Positions 9,232 to 18,985 of a stretch of 64,000 nucleotides of DNA are shown piece by piece. The notes beneath the pieces are model-generated. The model saw nothing but the letters and a program-made list of their open reading frames with translations, did not search any database and was not told where the DNA came from. The stretch is from Limnospira fusiformis SAG 85.79. Lineage in GTDB: Bacteria > Cyanobacteriota > Cyanobacteriia > Cyanobacteriales > Microcoleaceae. Position numbers and translations under genes: made by a program. Position 1 is the stretch's first letter. Every line of letters begins with the position of its first letter. The stretch lies in contig NZ_CP051185.1 in the NCBI RefSeq assembly GCF_012516315.1, positions 1,071,403 to 1,135,402 of the forward strand. The letters run 5' to 3'.

Positions 9232-10101
9232 TTAAAGTTCTTCGGGGTTAATTCCCTGGGCGCGCAAAAACTCCGCTAGTCGTTCCGCCCGTTGGTGGTC
9301 AGCTTCCGCCCGTTGGCGTTCCTGCTGTAACTCTAGTTCAGCTTGTTGGCGTTCAGCTTCCGCCCGTTGGCGTTCCTGCTGTAATTGCAACTGAGCTTGT
9401 TCAAGTCGTTGTTCCGCCAGTTTTGCTCGTTCATCCCCGGTTAATAACAAATTACCCTGGCTATCCCACCAGCGCAGCCAAGGCAATTCTAGGTTGCCAT
9501 ACTGTCCGAGCCAAATGCCTAATTCTACACCCATGGGGTGAATGGGATAGTGACCTCTTTCATTCGCGGCCACTAACTCATAGTGATTTTCCATTAGGTG
9601 ATAGACTTCTACACTGGCTTTCCGTACCTCATAGATAGCATAGAAAGGGGGGCGGATGATTTGTTCATATACCCAAAATTTACCGGGTTTTTGACGTTCT
9701 CCAGAAATTTGATATAAGGGAGTGCGATCGCGTTCTTCTGAACCGTCTCCCGACACAAATTCTATGGCAATTAAAGGGGGGATATATTCCTGCCATAATA
9801 CATAGGAACGTCTCACCCTACCATCAAGAGTTGGGGGAACGTTGGGAACATAAAACCAGTCTGGACATTCCGCCCCCCGTTCTAGGGGTTCTGTTAATCG
9901 CCAATAGATACCAGAATCTTGACCTATGGCATATTGCTGGTCTGGGTGTAGACTATCTAGTGTTGATAGAATGGAATCAGTCAATAAGATACTTTGGGGA
10001 TGCTCCTGAAAGTTTTTCACGAAAGTGCCATCGGAGTCGGGGAGTTGAGTATGGTCGGGAAGGGTAGTAATTCCCAGTTCTGATGATGGGGCGATGGTCA
10101 T
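9232..10101 (-). CDS. Uma2-family (DUF820) putative endonuclease with coiled-coil tail, distant copy
   Basis: 289 residues. The first 225 or so are essentially identical to the four array copies at 35.8-40.4 kb; the C-terminal coil differs (QQERQRAEAERQQAELELQQ...), ending INPEEL. The core has the Uma2 PD-(D/E)XK-like elements DWFYVPNV and PLIAIEFVSGDG, but the usual Lys region is atypical (DRTPLYQISGERQKPGKF). The upstream DNA, including the TATACT element and GCGATGAGAAACTA, matches the array leaders, so the promoter was duplicated with the gene. The family is widespread in cyanobacteria; its biological role is unknown. Confidence 0.85.
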   Translation of the reverse strand: MTIAPSSELGITTLPDHTQLPDSDGTFVKNFQEHPQSILLTDSILSTLDSLHPDQQYAIGQDSGIYWRLTEPLERGAECPDWFYVPNVPPTLDGRVRRSYVLWQEYIPPLIAIEFVSGDGSEERDRTPLYQISGERQKPGKFWVYEQIIRPPFYAIYEVRKASVEVYHLMENHYELVAANERGHYPIHPMGVELGIWLGQYGNLELPWLRWWDSQGNLLLTGDERAKLAEQRLEQAQLQLQQERQRAEAERQQAELELQQERQRAEADHQRAERLAEFLRAQGINPEEL

Positions 10102-10401
10102 AGTCAGTAGTTTCTCATCGCAGGTGATGGCAGATAGTATAGCATTTGGCTAAATTTGATGGTCTACACCTATTGTGAAACACTGTTAAAACCAACATCG
10201 TCGCCTTTAAAGAATAATAGGGGTTGACAAAGGGAGGAGCGATCGCCTAGATTAAACCTGTGGGGGTTTCATGGCTATACTCATGACGAAAAAATCAACA
10301 CGCCAAGGGAGAAGGGAGGACTGACCCAGGAAATAATCAGGAAGGTCCCGAAATCAGTTAATCTTGAAGATGATTATTGCCAGACCGATAGCACATAACC
10401 C
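10102..10401. promoter_or_regulatory. Divergent upstream region between Uma2 gene and ABC operon
   Basis: 300 bases separating divergent genes. On the minus strand the conserved Uma2 leader with a TATACT -10-like element lies at about 10135-10142. On the plus strand, TTGACA at about 10223 and a TATACT at about 10274 are candidate promoter parts for the ABC operon, but their spacing does not make one clean promoter. No gene is seen here. Confidence 0.35.
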
Positions 10402-11457
10402 ATGATTGAAGTTGAGAATCTGTGCAAAATTTATGGCACAACCCCAGCCATTGAGGATGTATCCTTTTCTGTGAAAGCGGGGGAAATCTTAGGGTTTTTG
10501 GGACCCAATGGCGCAGGAAAGACTACCACCCTGCGTATTTTATCAGGCTATTTACCAGCCACAAATGGAACAGCTAGAATTGCTGGGTATGAAGTCCACG
10601 AACAATCAATGGCGGTGCGGGAGAGAATTGGCTACCTGCCGGAAACACCCCCATTATACCCTGATATGACGGTTGAGGGTTTTCTGCATTTTGTGGCGCG
10701 AATTAAACGGGTGGCGGCGGGCGATCGCCCTTTACGAGTACAAGCGGCTATGGAACGCTGCGGTATATTGGATCGCCGCCAGAGTCTCATTCGTAAACTA
10801 TCTAAAGGCTATCGTCAGCGGGTGGGAATAGCCCAGGCGATCGTGCATGACCCACCTGTGATAGTGTTAGATGAGCCGACAGTGGGGTTAGATCCGCGCC
10901 AAATTATTGAAGTGCGGAATTTAATCAAGAGTCTAGCCGGAGACCATACGATTATCCTGTCTACCCATATTTTACCTGAAGTTAGCATGACCTGTAGCCA
11001 GGTGGTAATTATCAATAAGGGTCAAATTGTAGCGACGGGAACCCCCGATAATCTGATGGAGAAGTTGACGGCGGGTGCAGGGTATGAGATAGAAGTAGAG
11101 GGAGAAATCGAGGAGGAAACCCTAAACTCGCTGTTAGCAGTTCCTGGAGTGAAAATAGTTGACCTATTAACAACATCTCCCACGGAACCACGCCAGCGGT
11201 TACAGGTCGTTTGTGAAAATAACAGGGAACCCGGACCTGAGCTGATAGCCGCCTGTGTGACTGAGGGGATAAAAGTTTATGAAATGCGGCGCACTCGTGC
11301 TAGTTTAGAGGATGTTTTCCTAACTCTAACCGCCCAAGAAGAAGCGACGATCGCCCGATCGCCTTCTGAGGATAAACCCGATTCTCAGGACATAGCCAAA
11401 GACCAGCTAGAAGAAGACCAGCTAGAAGAAGACACAGAAGAAACAGTTGAGAATTAA
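10402..11457 (+). CDS. ABC transporter ATP-binding protein, GldA-like
   Basis: 351 residues. The ABC domain has Walker A GPNGAGKTT (about 37-45), the signature LSKGYRQRVGIAQA, Walker B VIVLDEPTVGLDP and an H-loop STHILPEV. After residue 230 a regulatory extension ends in an acidic repeat (KDQLEEDQLEEDTEE). The order of this operon (ATPase, six-TM permease, Gld-type auxiliary protein, DUF4340 protein) is that of the Gld-like ABC exporters. It energises export of an unknown substrate; a link to gliding is family-name inference only. The permease gene begins 43 bases downstream. Confidence 0.93.
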   Translation: MIEVENLCKIYGTTPAIEDVSFSVKAGEILGFLGPNGAGKTTTLRILSGYLPATNGTARIAGYEVHEQSMAVRERIGYLPETPPLYPDMTVEGFLHFVARIKRVAAGDRPLRVQAAMERCGILDRRQSLIRKLSKGYRQRVGIAQAIVHDPPVIVLDEPTVGLDPRQIIEVRNLIKSLAGDHTIILSTHILPEVSMTCSQVVIINKGQIVATGTPDNLMEKLTAGAGYEIEVEGEIEEETLNSLLAVPGVKIVDLLTTSPTEPRQRLQVVCENNREPGPELIAACVTEGIKVYEMRRTRASLEDVFLTLTAQEEATIARSPSEDKPDSQDIAKDQLEEDQLEEDTEETVEN

Positions 11458-11500
11458 TAACTGATGATGGCTCCGGTTCTGCTTAAACTAATAGGAAACT

Positions 11501-12301
11501 ATGCTAGTCGTTTTTAGTAATATCATCGCCATATATCGCAAAGAACTCCAGGGGTATTTTGCCTCTCCGTTGGCTTATGCGATCGCCGGAATTTTTTGGC
11601 TACTAACGGGATACTTTTTTATAGCTATTCTGTTAGGGCCAGAGGGACTGATTCAACAAGTAGCTTTGAGAGATCAAATGGGTTTAACGGAACCCCCCAT
11701 TGATTTATCATTTGAGTTTCTGCAAGTATTTCTGAGGCTTATGGGAACCATATCTCTGTTTGTGCTGCCCATGTTATCAATGGGATTATATGCAGAAGAA
11801 CGCAAACGAGGAACCCTAGAACTGTTGGCGACTTCTCCAATTACTAACTGGGGAGTAGCTACGGGAAAATTACTAGGAGTTCTCACCTTCTATAGTACCA
11901 TGATTTTGCCACTGTTTGTGCTACAGGCGATCGCCCTCAGTGTGTCTAGCCCTCCCATGTCTCCAGGAATTATGATAGTATCTCATCTGGGGTTAATTTC
12001 ACTGGCTGCTGGTGTGTTATCCCTGGGAATGTTTATTTCTTCCCTAACAGATAGCACCTTACTTTCGGCGATCGGTACTTTTGCCTTGGTGCTATTTTTA
12101 TGGGTTGTGGATATCATTGGTCAAGCGGTAGGAGGACCCCTAGGAGATGCCCTCACCCATTTATCATTAATCTCTAATTATACTAATTTAGTACAAGGGG
12201 TTATTGAGATTAGGAGTTTGGTCTTGTTTGGCAGTTATGTAGTGTTAGGGGTGTTTCTCACCGCCCAGTCTATTGATGCGTTTCGCTTCCAGCGTTCGTA
12301 A
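11501..12301 (+). CDS. ABC-2 type permease, GldF-like
   Basis: 266 residues with about six hydrophobic segments, including YAIAGIFWLLTGYFFIAILL near the N-terminus and VVLGVFLTAQSI at the C-terminus. The central motif YAEERKRGTLELLATSPI is the typical coupling region of ABC-2 permeases. It is the membrane subunit partnered by the upstream ATPase. Eight bases separate it from the next gene, so the operon is tightly packed. Confidence 0.92.
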   Translation: MLVVFSNIIAIYRKELQGYFASPLAYAIAGIFWLLTGYFFIAILLGPEGLIQQVALRDQMGLTEPPIDLSFEFLQVFLRLMGTISLFVLPMLSMGLYAEERKRGTLELLATSPITNWGVATGKLLGVLTFYSTMILPLFVLQAIALSVSSPPMSPGIMIVSHLGLISLAAGVLSLGMFISSLTDSTLLSAIGTFALVLFLWVVDIIGQAVGGPLGDALTHLSLISNYTNLVQGVIEIRSLVLFGSYVVLGVFLTAQSIDAFRFQRS

Positions 12302-12309
12302 AAGGTTTT

Positions 12310-14154
12310 ATGAAAAAAAATCGAATTATTTGGCAACTCTTTAAATACTCATTTTGGCTAGGTCCCATGATTGCGATCGCTGGTTTATCAGCGGGTTTCG
12401 TATCAGGAATTTGGCAACCAGTTCCCCTAGCATTAATCATCGCTGGGGTGGTAATTATCGGGGTGTGGTTAGTATTAAAAGGTGATTTGGAAACTGACCC
12501 GCAACAAAAACGACTAGGTAATCGTCGGTCTACTCAAGCCGGGACTAACGCCCTATTGGCAACAGTTTCCGTGATGGTAATTCTCACCTCTATTAATATT
12601 ATTGCAGTGCGGAACCCAGTTCGCATTGACTTAACCGAAAACCAACAATTTACCCTCGCCCCCCAAACCCAAACTATACTGACCAACCTCCCTGAACCTT
12701 TAAAGGTTTGGGTATTTGACCCGACCCAAAATCCTCAAACTCAATCATTATTAGACCGCTACCGAGAAAAAAACCCAGCCTTATTTAGTTACGAGTTTAT
12801 TGATCCACAAATGCAGCCGGGTATAGCCCAAGAATTGGGGGTGAGAAATTTTGGTGAAATTCATCTGGAAGCAGGAAACCGTCGCCAACTTATTCGCCGG
12901 GAAGGAAGACAACCACTAACGGAAGTTACATTAACTAATAGTATTGAACAAATTTTTAGCGATCGCACTTCCCAAATTTATTTCCTCCAAGGTCACGGAC
13001 AAAGACCACTTCAAGCCGGACAAGGAGGCTTTCAACAGGCTGTTGATAGTTTAAAAGAAAGAAACTTTATTGTTGAACCTCTGCTACTAGCAGGAGCTAC
13101 AGGAATTCCTGAAAATGCAGATGTGATTGTCGTAGCAGGTCCCCAACAAAGGCTATTTGAAGGGGAAGTTAACGCCTTAATTGATTTCCTTGACAATGGC
13201 GGCGGTTTACTGTTAATGCTAGACCCGAAAACTGACCCAGGGCTAGATGATTTATTGGATAAATGGGGAGTAAAATTAGACGATCGCATTGCTATTGACG
13301 CAACAGGTAGCGGTCGATTAGTGGGTTTGGGTCCCACGGTTCCCATTGTCCGCGAATATGGCGATCATCCTATTACTAGAGATTTTGGTAATAATATATC
13401 TCTGTTTCCGTCAGCGCGTCCTGTGGAAACTCGCCCCGTAGACGGAATTACTGAAACTCCCATAATTTGGACAGATAGACAAAGTTGGGCGGAAAGTAAT
13501 TTAGTAGAGGGAAGATTAGAATTTAACCCGGAAACCGATCGCGAAGGCCCTCTATCTTTGGGGGTCGCTTTAACCAGAGTTTTGAACCAGCAAGAAACTC
13601 CCACGGGGGAAACTACCGAAGCAGAAGAAACCACAGAAACTCCCACCCCGGAAACTACAGACACGGCGGAAACTACCGAAACTGAGGAAACCTCAGAAAC
13701 TCCCACCCCAGAAACTACAGACACGGCGGAAACTATCGAAGCAGAAGAAACCACAGAAACTCCCACCCCAGAAACTACAGACACGGCGGAAACTACCGAA
13801 ACTGAGGAAACCACAGAAACTCCCACCCCGGAAACTACAGACACGGCGGAAACTACCGAAACTGAGGAAACCTCAGCAATTCGTCAAGAAGCCAGACTGG
13901 TAGTATTAGGAAACTCTCAATTTGCGACTGATGGCTGGCTTGAGCAACAACTCAATAGGGATATATTTGTGAATACTATTGTTTGGCTGAGTCAACCAGA
14001 CCAAGAAGTGTTATCTATCGGGGTTAAACCGGTTACCAGTCGTCGGATTTTGATGACTCCCCCATTAGGTCGATTGTTAAGTTGGATGGCGTTAGTGATT
14101 TTCCCGCTAATTGGATTTGCTGTATCAGCTTTCCTCTGGTGGCGGCGACGATAA
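12310..14154 (+). CDS. GldG-like ABC exporter auxiliary protein with Thr/Glu/Pro repeat insert
   Basis: 614 residues. Two or three N-terminal membrane helices (about 15-60 and 78-98) precede a large soluble domain beginning IDLTENQQFTLAPQTQTIL, the hallmark of GldG/ABC-type uncharacterised proteins, with a later GxxL core (DVIVVAGPQQRLFEGE; GGGLLLMLDPKTDP). Residues about 438-520 are four copies of a 20-residue Thr/Glu/Pro unit inserted in the extracytoplasmic domain. A last helix (LLSWMALVIFPLIGFAVSAF) and WWRRR end the protein. It is likely the periplasmic-facing partner of the exporter; its substrate is unknown. Confidence 0.87.
   Translation: MKKNRIIWQLFKYSFWLGPMIAIAGLSAGFVSGIWQPVPLALIIAGVVIIGVWLVLKGDLETDPQQKRLGNRRSTQAGTNALLATVSVMVILTSINIIAVRNPVRIDLTENQQFTLAPQTQTILTNLPEPLKVWVFDPTQNPQTQSLLDRYREKNPALFSYEFIDPQMQPGIAQELGVRNFGEIHLEAGNRRQLIRREGRQPLTEVTLTNSIEQIFSDRTSQIYFLQGHGQRPLQAGQGGFQQAVDSLKERNFIVEPLLLAGATGIPENADVIVVAGPQQRLFEGEVNALIDFLDNGGGLLLMLDPKTDPGLDDLLDKWGVKLDDRIAIDATGSGRLVGLGPTVPIVREYGDHPITRDFGNNISLFPSARPVETRPVDGITETPIIWTDRQSWAESNLVEGRLEFNPETDREGPLSLGVALTRVLNQQETPTGETTEAEETTETPTPETTDTAETTETEETSETPTPETTDTAETIEAEETTETPTPETTDTAETTETEETTETPTPETTDTAETTETEETSAIRQEARLVVLGNSQFATDGWLEQQLNRDIFVNTIVWLSQPDQEVLSIGVKPVTSRRILMTPPLGRLLSWMALVIFPLIGFAVSAFLWWRRR
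13621..13872 (+). repeat. 60-bp direct repeat, four copies, inside the GldG-like gene
   Basis: Copies start at about 13621, 13681, 13741 and 13801 and encode EETTETPTPETTDTAETTET with variants (Ser for Thr, Ile/Ala near the end). The length is a multiple of three, so copy-number change keeps the frame. The unit is low-complexity, acidic and proline-bearing, like a flexible linker. Confidence 0.92.
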
Positions 14155-14180
14155 GATAGCATTTCTTTGGAGGTTTAGTT

Positions 14181-14870
14181 ATGAAATTGCAGCAATCAAC
14201 CCGGATTTTAATGATTATTGCTTTGGTATTAGCGGGTGGTGTTTATGTGGTGGAAATTCGCGGAAAGTCTCAACAGCAACAAGTCCAAGCTAGACAAGAT
14301 CGGATTTTTGATATTTCTCAAGATGAGATCCAATCTCTGATTATAGAAACAGGCGATCGCACTTTAAAAATTGAACGGGTTGGGGAAGATGAAACTGATG
14401 CAATCACCCCTTGGAAAATGCTTGAACCTATGGAATATCCCGCTAATATTGCTAGGGTGAATGCCGTTTTAAATCAACTGGTAAATACCCAGAGGATTGC
14501 ATCGAATCCTAACTCCGGTATTAGTAAATTAACCATTTCTAAATCACAATTAGAGGATTATGGATTGGTTGATCCTCAAGAGTCGATCCAAATTCAACTA
14601 CGAGATGAAACTACTCATCGCCTGGTTTTGGGTAAGTCGGATTTTAGTGGTGATGCAATTTATGCAATGACCAATCCTCCCGAAACTTTACCCGAAAATA
14701 TCTCGATTTTAGTGATTTCTAAGACCGCGCGAGATGCTATTAGTCACCCCCTAGATGAGTGGATTATGGCTAGAGATGCGGAAGATTTATTATCCCCAGA
14801 AACTCCAGAAACTCCCACCGAAACTCCCACCGAAATGGAGACAGAAGAAGTTGACACTCCAGAAACATAA
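14181..14870 (+). CDS. DUF4340 domain protein of the ABC exporter operon
   Basis: 229 residues. An N-terminal anchor (STRILMIIALVLAGGVYVVEI) is followed by a DUF4340 domain: QDEIQSLIIETGDRTLKIER, WKMLEPMEYPANIARVN and VDPQESIQIQLRDETTHRLVLG. The C-terminal 25 residues are a Pro/Thr/Glu tail (ETPETPTETPTEMETEE) similar in composition to the repeat in the preceding gene, 26 bases upstream. DUF4340 proteins commonly accompany GldG-like transporters; their role is unknown. A Shine-Dalgarno (TTGGAGG, about 14166-14172) supports the start. Confidence 0.88.
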   Translation: MKLQQSTRILMIIALVLAGGVYVVEIRGKSQQQQVQARQDRIFDISQDEIQSLIIETGDRTLKIERVGEDETDAITPWKMLEPMEYPANIARVNAVLNQLVNTQRIASNPNSGISKLTISKSQLEDYGLVDPQESIQIQLRDETTHRLVLGKSDFSGDAIYAMTNPPETLPENISILVISKTARDAISHPLDEWIMARDAEDLLSPETPETPTETPTEMETEEVDTPET

Positions 14871-14902
14871 AATCACTAGCCAACTAGATTAACTGTATTC
14901 AA

Positions 14903-16054
14903 TTAATTATGGTGATTAGATAGGTTGGTAATTAGATTGGTTAAACCGAGATTAGGGTTTTCTAGGAGTTGATCCAATTCAGCGATCGCCATTTCAGCGC
15001 GTTGAGTGTTTAAAATCATTTTGCGGGTAACTTCGTCTTCTTTATGAGCGATATCTTTCAGGTTATTAATATGAACTTTAAAATGACTAGAAACATTATT
15101 CATTTGTTGACTTAAATCAAGAGTTTGTTTAACCAGTCGATTCATTTCTAGGTTAATTTTACTTAAAACTGTTTGATTAGTCGAACTTTGTTGATAAGTT
15201 AAAACCGAAGCCTGTACCGAGAGATATCGGACTTTTTGGACAATTTCCGCCATAATTGTCGAAGCGGAATTAATAGTTTCCAAATCCCTAGAAATATTTT
15301 TAATCACTGACTCTAAATCTTCCGAATTTTTATGAATAGAATTAGCGCCGATAAAAATTGCATGAAATTCGCGATGACTTTCCTTAGAAACCAGCCGACC
15401 AGTCTGGACAATTTCTTGATAAATTTTGAGGATTTTTTGATAATGTTGATTAATGGCATTTTCCCTTTCTATAAAACGACTTTGATATAGCTTTTTCATA
15501 ATATTTTTCTCAATATTGAGATTATGATTCGCCTCATTAATCCGTTGTTTTTCCTGATTTAACAGATTAAAATACTTCTGTTTCGTCTGTTCTTGCTGTT
15601 GAAGGATTTGACGAGATTTTTGTAAAATTACTGTTTGGGATTGACACAGAATCCGAAAATCTATCAACCCAAATTCATGGTCACTCCAGATAATCACAAT
15701 CGGTTCATAAATCAGATTGACAGACCGATTCATCGCCAGTTGTACCGCTTCATTAATGAGAGTATCTGATGACAACATCAGGGGAGGAATCCGGGTAAAA
15801 TCTAAAATTTTCTGAATCGGATTGTTGCTGTAAATTTCCTCCCAATTAGGTAAATGTATTTTTGCTAAAAATTTGCTGCGAGAAATCATCCCGATCAATT
15901 CGGAATCGTCGATAATTAATACCCCTGGTAGTTCGGGATTTTGGTAGAGTTCTTTCGCTACAATGTCGGCTCTAGTTACCCAACTAACCTGATAATTATG
16001 GCATGGTAGGTCGGCGATAGTTGAGTTAAGAGTGAGGGGTAATTGCTGAGTCAT
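14903..16054 (-). CDS. CBS-like domain protein with long helical (chemoreceptor-like) C-terminus
   Basis: 383 residues from ATG 16054; an upstream in-frame TTG (16081) is possible. Residues about 15-140 resemble a CBS pair (LPGVLIIDDSELIGMISRSKFL; a second half with VQLAMNR). Residues 150-220 form a coiled coil. Residues 240-375 are a helical bundle with the spacing of methyl-accepting or HAMP-like signalling helices (IVQKVRYLSVQASVLTYQQ), but without the conserved hairpin tip of true chemoreceptors. No enzyme domain is seen. It may be a cytoplasmic sensor; partner unknown. It converges on the DUF4340 gene. Confidence 0.6.
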   Translation of the reverse strand: MTQQLPLTLNSTIADLPCHNYQVSWVTRADIVAKELYQNPELPGVLIIDDSELIGMISRSKFLAKIHLPNWEEIYSNNPIQKILDFTRIPPLMLSSDTLINEAVQLAMNRSVNLIYEPIVIIWSDHEFGLIDFRILCQSQTVILQKSRQILQQQEQTKQKYFNLLNQEKQRINEANHNLNIEKNIMKKLYQSRFIERENAINQHYQKILKIYQEIVQTGRLVSKESHREFHAIFIGANSIHKNSEDLESVIKNISRDLETINSASTIMAEIVQKVRYLSVQASVLTYQQSSTNQTVLSKINLEMNRLVKQTLDLSQQMNNVSSHFKVHINNLKDIAHKEDEVTRKMILNTQRAEMAIAELDQLLENPNLGLTNLITNLSNHHN

Positions 16055-16379
16055 AAGGTTATATTTTTTAGACAAATACAATCAAACCATGTCCCAGCGG
16101 TCATCGCTATGGGAGATAGGCTTAATGGTTGAGGTCAAAAAAGTAGATCACCCTACCAGAGAATATGATAGCCACTACCACAAAAATATTAAAATAATCT
16201 GGCAACAAGTTTGACCCTGAAAACGCCTACATCAGCCACATGGAGAGACCAAAACCCTGAATCGAACCCTGATCGGAGGCGCTATAAATGAGATAGAGTG
16301 GTTTGGTGCTATCTTTAAGAGTGTACAGCAAAAGTCTGTGTTTGGTTAAATCTGTGCGATCGCTATATTTACTAAGCCT

Positions 16380-18257
16380 GTGGATGATTCCCTAAATAAG
16401 CAACTGGAAAGAGAGCGACTTTTAAATCAAGTGACGACCCAGATTCGCCAGAGTCTTGACCTGTCGGTGATTTTGTCAACTGCAGTCCAACAGTTGCGGG
16501 AATTTTTGCAGGTTGATCGCCTGGTGATTTATCAGTTAAACAGCTATCAGGTCCAGACTGGTGATCATACTAAAGACCTATCTCCTGATGTAGATGAACC
16601 TGACCTAAATACCGAAATTCCCGTCCCTCAAGCCGATCGCCATGATCAGATTCATGGAAGTATTACCTATGAGGCTAAATCTTCCGATGCGATCGCCTCA
16701 CTCCTAGACTGGGAAGAAGCCGATCGCTGCTTTGCTCAAGTTCCCGAATATCAACAATACTATCAAAAATCTATCATCCACTGCATCCCCAATATCAAAC
16801 TCTACTATCAATCATCCCCCGAATTGTATTCAATTTTACAACAAAAGCAGGTGACGGCGCAACTGGTGGCTCCAATTTTAGTACAAAAACAGCTTTGGGG
16901 TATATTAATTGCTCATCAGTGTTTTAGCGATCGTCAATGGAAAGAAAGCGAGCAAAAATTTATTAGTAAAATCACTCAACATCTATCGATCGCTATCTAT
17001 CAAGCCCAACTATACGCCCAAGTTCAGCAACAAAAACAAACCTTAGAAAGACGGGTGAAAGAACGCACCCAAGCGCTTCATGATGCCCTCTTAGCCGCTC
17101 AATGTGCCAACCGTGCTAAAAGTGAATTTTTAGCCACTATGAGTCATGAATTACGAACACCCTTAACCCATGTAATTGGGATTTCATCGACTTTATTAAG
17201 GTTATATAGTCAGCCGGATAATTTTCCAGCCCTACCCCTAGAAAAGCAAAAACATTATCTGCAAACTATTCACGATAGCGGCGAAAATTTACTGGCTTTG
17301 ATTAATGATATTCTCGATTTGTCCCAAGTTGAATCCGGTAAAACCGTCCTAAAATTCAGCGAATTTTCCCTACAAAAACTCGCTCAACAATGTTTACATA
17401 CTTTGCGAGATTTTGCTAAAGAAAAAGGAGTTAATGTCAACTTACAAATTAAGGTTGATCAAGACCTTTTTCGGGCAGACTATCGCCGGGTTAGACAAAT
17501 TTTGCTCAACCTATTAAGCAATGCTATTAAGTTTACGCCTAAAGGTGGTCGCGTTACCCTCACAGTTTCCCGGAAAGACAAAACGGCTATCTTTCAAGTT
17601 AAAGATACTGGTATCGGCATTTCTAAGGAACAACAATCCCTATTATTTGAGAAGTTTCAACAATTAGATTCTCCCTACCGTCGCCAATATGGTGGGACGG
17701 GTTTAGGGTTGGCTTTGACTAAGCAATTGGTAGAGTTGCATGGGGGTAGCATTCAGTTTGAATCGGAAGTTGGCTTAGGTACTAAATTTACAGTCTACAT
17801 CCCTATTCAACCTTTAATTAACAAAAGTAGTTCTAATTACAAAACCTCCCTACCTTCTATGTATACAGATACTCCTCAAGGTAGATTAGTCTTGATTGAA
17901 GATGATGAGGAAACTGCTACTTTAATCTGTGAATTACTCACAGCGGCTGGTTATCAAGTGGTATGGTTAATGGATGGTTTAACGGCTTTGGCAACTATTC
18001 AACTTCTCAAACCAGATGCAATTTTCATAGATTTACATATTTCTGGACAAGATGGTTATGATATTGTTCGTCATCTTAGGGAAGATGCCACTACCCAAAA
18101 AATTAAAATTGTTGCCCTTACTACCAACAGCGATGAACAGGAACAATCCTTACAATTCGGGGTTGATAAATGTTTGAATAAACCTATATTACCTAATCAA
18201 CTACTTAATCAAGTTGAATCGTTAAACTTGGGGATGGGGACAAAGAATTATGATTAA
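16380..18257 (+). CDS. Hybrid sensor histidine kinase: GAF-HisKA-HATPase-REC
   Basis: 625 residues from GTG 16380. A GAF domain (about 10-205) resembles cyanobacterial phytochrome-class GAFs (LREFLQVDRLVIYQ; VAPILVQKQLWGILIAHQ), but I see no clear chromophore-binding Cys-His pair. A coiled coil leads to HisKA with the phospho-acceptor His in FLATMSHELRTPL. HATPase boxes are NLLSNAIKFTPKGG, DTGIGIS and GGTGLGLAL. The C-terminal receiver has the acidic pair IEDDEE, the acceptor Asp in IFIDLHISG and the Lys in CLNKPI. There is no membrane segment, so it is cytoplasmic. No DNA-binding regulator adjoins it. Confidence 0.95.
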   Translation: MDDSLNKQLERERLLNQVTTQIRQSLDLSVILSTAVQQLREFLQVDRLVIYQLNSYQVQTGDHTKDLSPDVDEPDLNTEIPVPQADRHDQIHGSITYEAKSSDAIASLLDWEEADRCFAQVPEYQQYYQKSIIHCIPNIKLYYQSSPELYSILQQKQVTAQLVAPILVQKQLWGILIAHQCFSDRQWKESEQKFISKITQHLSIAIYQAQLYAQVQQQKQTLERRVKERTQALHDALLAAQCANRAKSEFLATMSHELRTPLTHVIGISSTLLRLYSQPDNFPALPLEKQKHYLQTIHDSGENLLALINDILDLSQVESGKTVLKFSEFSLQKLAQQCLHTLRDFAKEKGVNVNLQIKVDQDLFRADYRRVRQILLNLLSNAIKFTPKGGRVTLTVSRKDKTAIFQVKDTGIGISKEQQSLLFEKFQQLDSPYRRQYGGTGLGLALTKQLVELHGGSIQFESEVGLGTKFTVYIPIQPLINKSSSNYKTSLPSMYTDTPQGRLVLIEDDEETATLICELLTAAGYQVVWLMDGLTALATIQLLKPDAIFIDLHISGQDGYDIVRHLREDATTQKIKIVALTTNSDEQEQSLQFGVDKCLNKPILPNQLLNQVESLNLGMGTKNYD

Positions 18258-18313
18258 ATTGACTCAATAGATGTTATAATTTGATGAGGATGATTGGTAT
18301 CTAAAAAATATCT

Positions 18314-18985
18314 ATGTTAACCCTTCCGTCTGGCTTAATTGTATCTTGTCAAGCCCCCGTTGACTCTCCGTTACATGATCCGGAAATTATTGCAGCGATC
18401 GCCAAAACAGCAGTTAAACGGGGGGCGGTAGGGGTGCGAATTGATACCCCCGCCCATATCACGGCGGTGCGAAAACAGGTCGCTCAACCAATTATCGGGT
18501 TATGGAAACGACAATTTCCGGGGTTTTCTGTTTATATTACACCTCGGTTTGAAGAGGCGGCGGCGATCGCTCAAGCTGGGGCTGATATTATTGCTATTGA
18601 TGCGACTTTAAGAAACCGCCCAGACGGGGAAACTGTGGCATCTTTAATCGCCCAAATTCATCAAAAATTAGGTAAACCAGTGATGGCTGATATAGATACT
18701 TTAGCCGCAGCCATAGCAGCCGTTGAAGCGGGGGCGGACTGTGTGGGAACCACTCTCTATGGCTACACAGAGGCGACTCAACACCTGTCACCCCCAGGTT
18801 TTGAACTTCTTAGTCAATTGGTTAAACAGCTTGATTGTCCGGTGATTTGCGAGGGGGGTATTAGTTCCCCCACTTTAGCTAAACAGGCGATCGCTTTAGG
18901 CGCTAATGCGATCGTCGTCGGTACGGCTATCACTGGTATTGATTACCTAGTACAGGGATTTCAAGAAGCTACTACTAATTCCTGA
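18314..18985 (+). CDS. nanE: Putative N-acetylmannosamine-6-phosphate 2-epimerase
   Basis: 223 residues, the length of NanE. A TIM-barrel is evident: [18 protein letters not shown] at the start, [65 protein letters not shown], and the phosphate-binding EGGISSP and [14 protein letters not shown]. It interconverts ManNAc-6-P and GlcNAc-6-P. No sialic acid catabolic genes are nearby, so its place in amino-sugar metabolism is inferred. Its 3' end overlaps that of the convergent RNase Z gene by 25 bases. Confidence 0.9.
   Translation: MLTLPSGLIVSCQAPVDSPLHDPEIIAAIAKTAVKRGAVGVRIDTPAHITAVRKQVAQPIIGLWKRQFPGFSVYITPRFEEAAAIAQAGADIIAIDATLRNRPDGETVASLIAQIHQKLGKPVMADIDTLAAAIAAVEAGADCVGTTLYGYTEATQHLSPPGFELLSQLVKQLDCPVICEGGISSPTLAKQAIALGANAIVVGTAITGIDYLVQGFQEATTNS

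Noticed and set aside
13365..13844. Minus-strand frame of 159 codons rich in VSVVSGVGVS repeats
   Set aside because: It is the antisense of the 60-base repeat in the GldG-like gene; the repeat keeps all frames open. No start signal or family.
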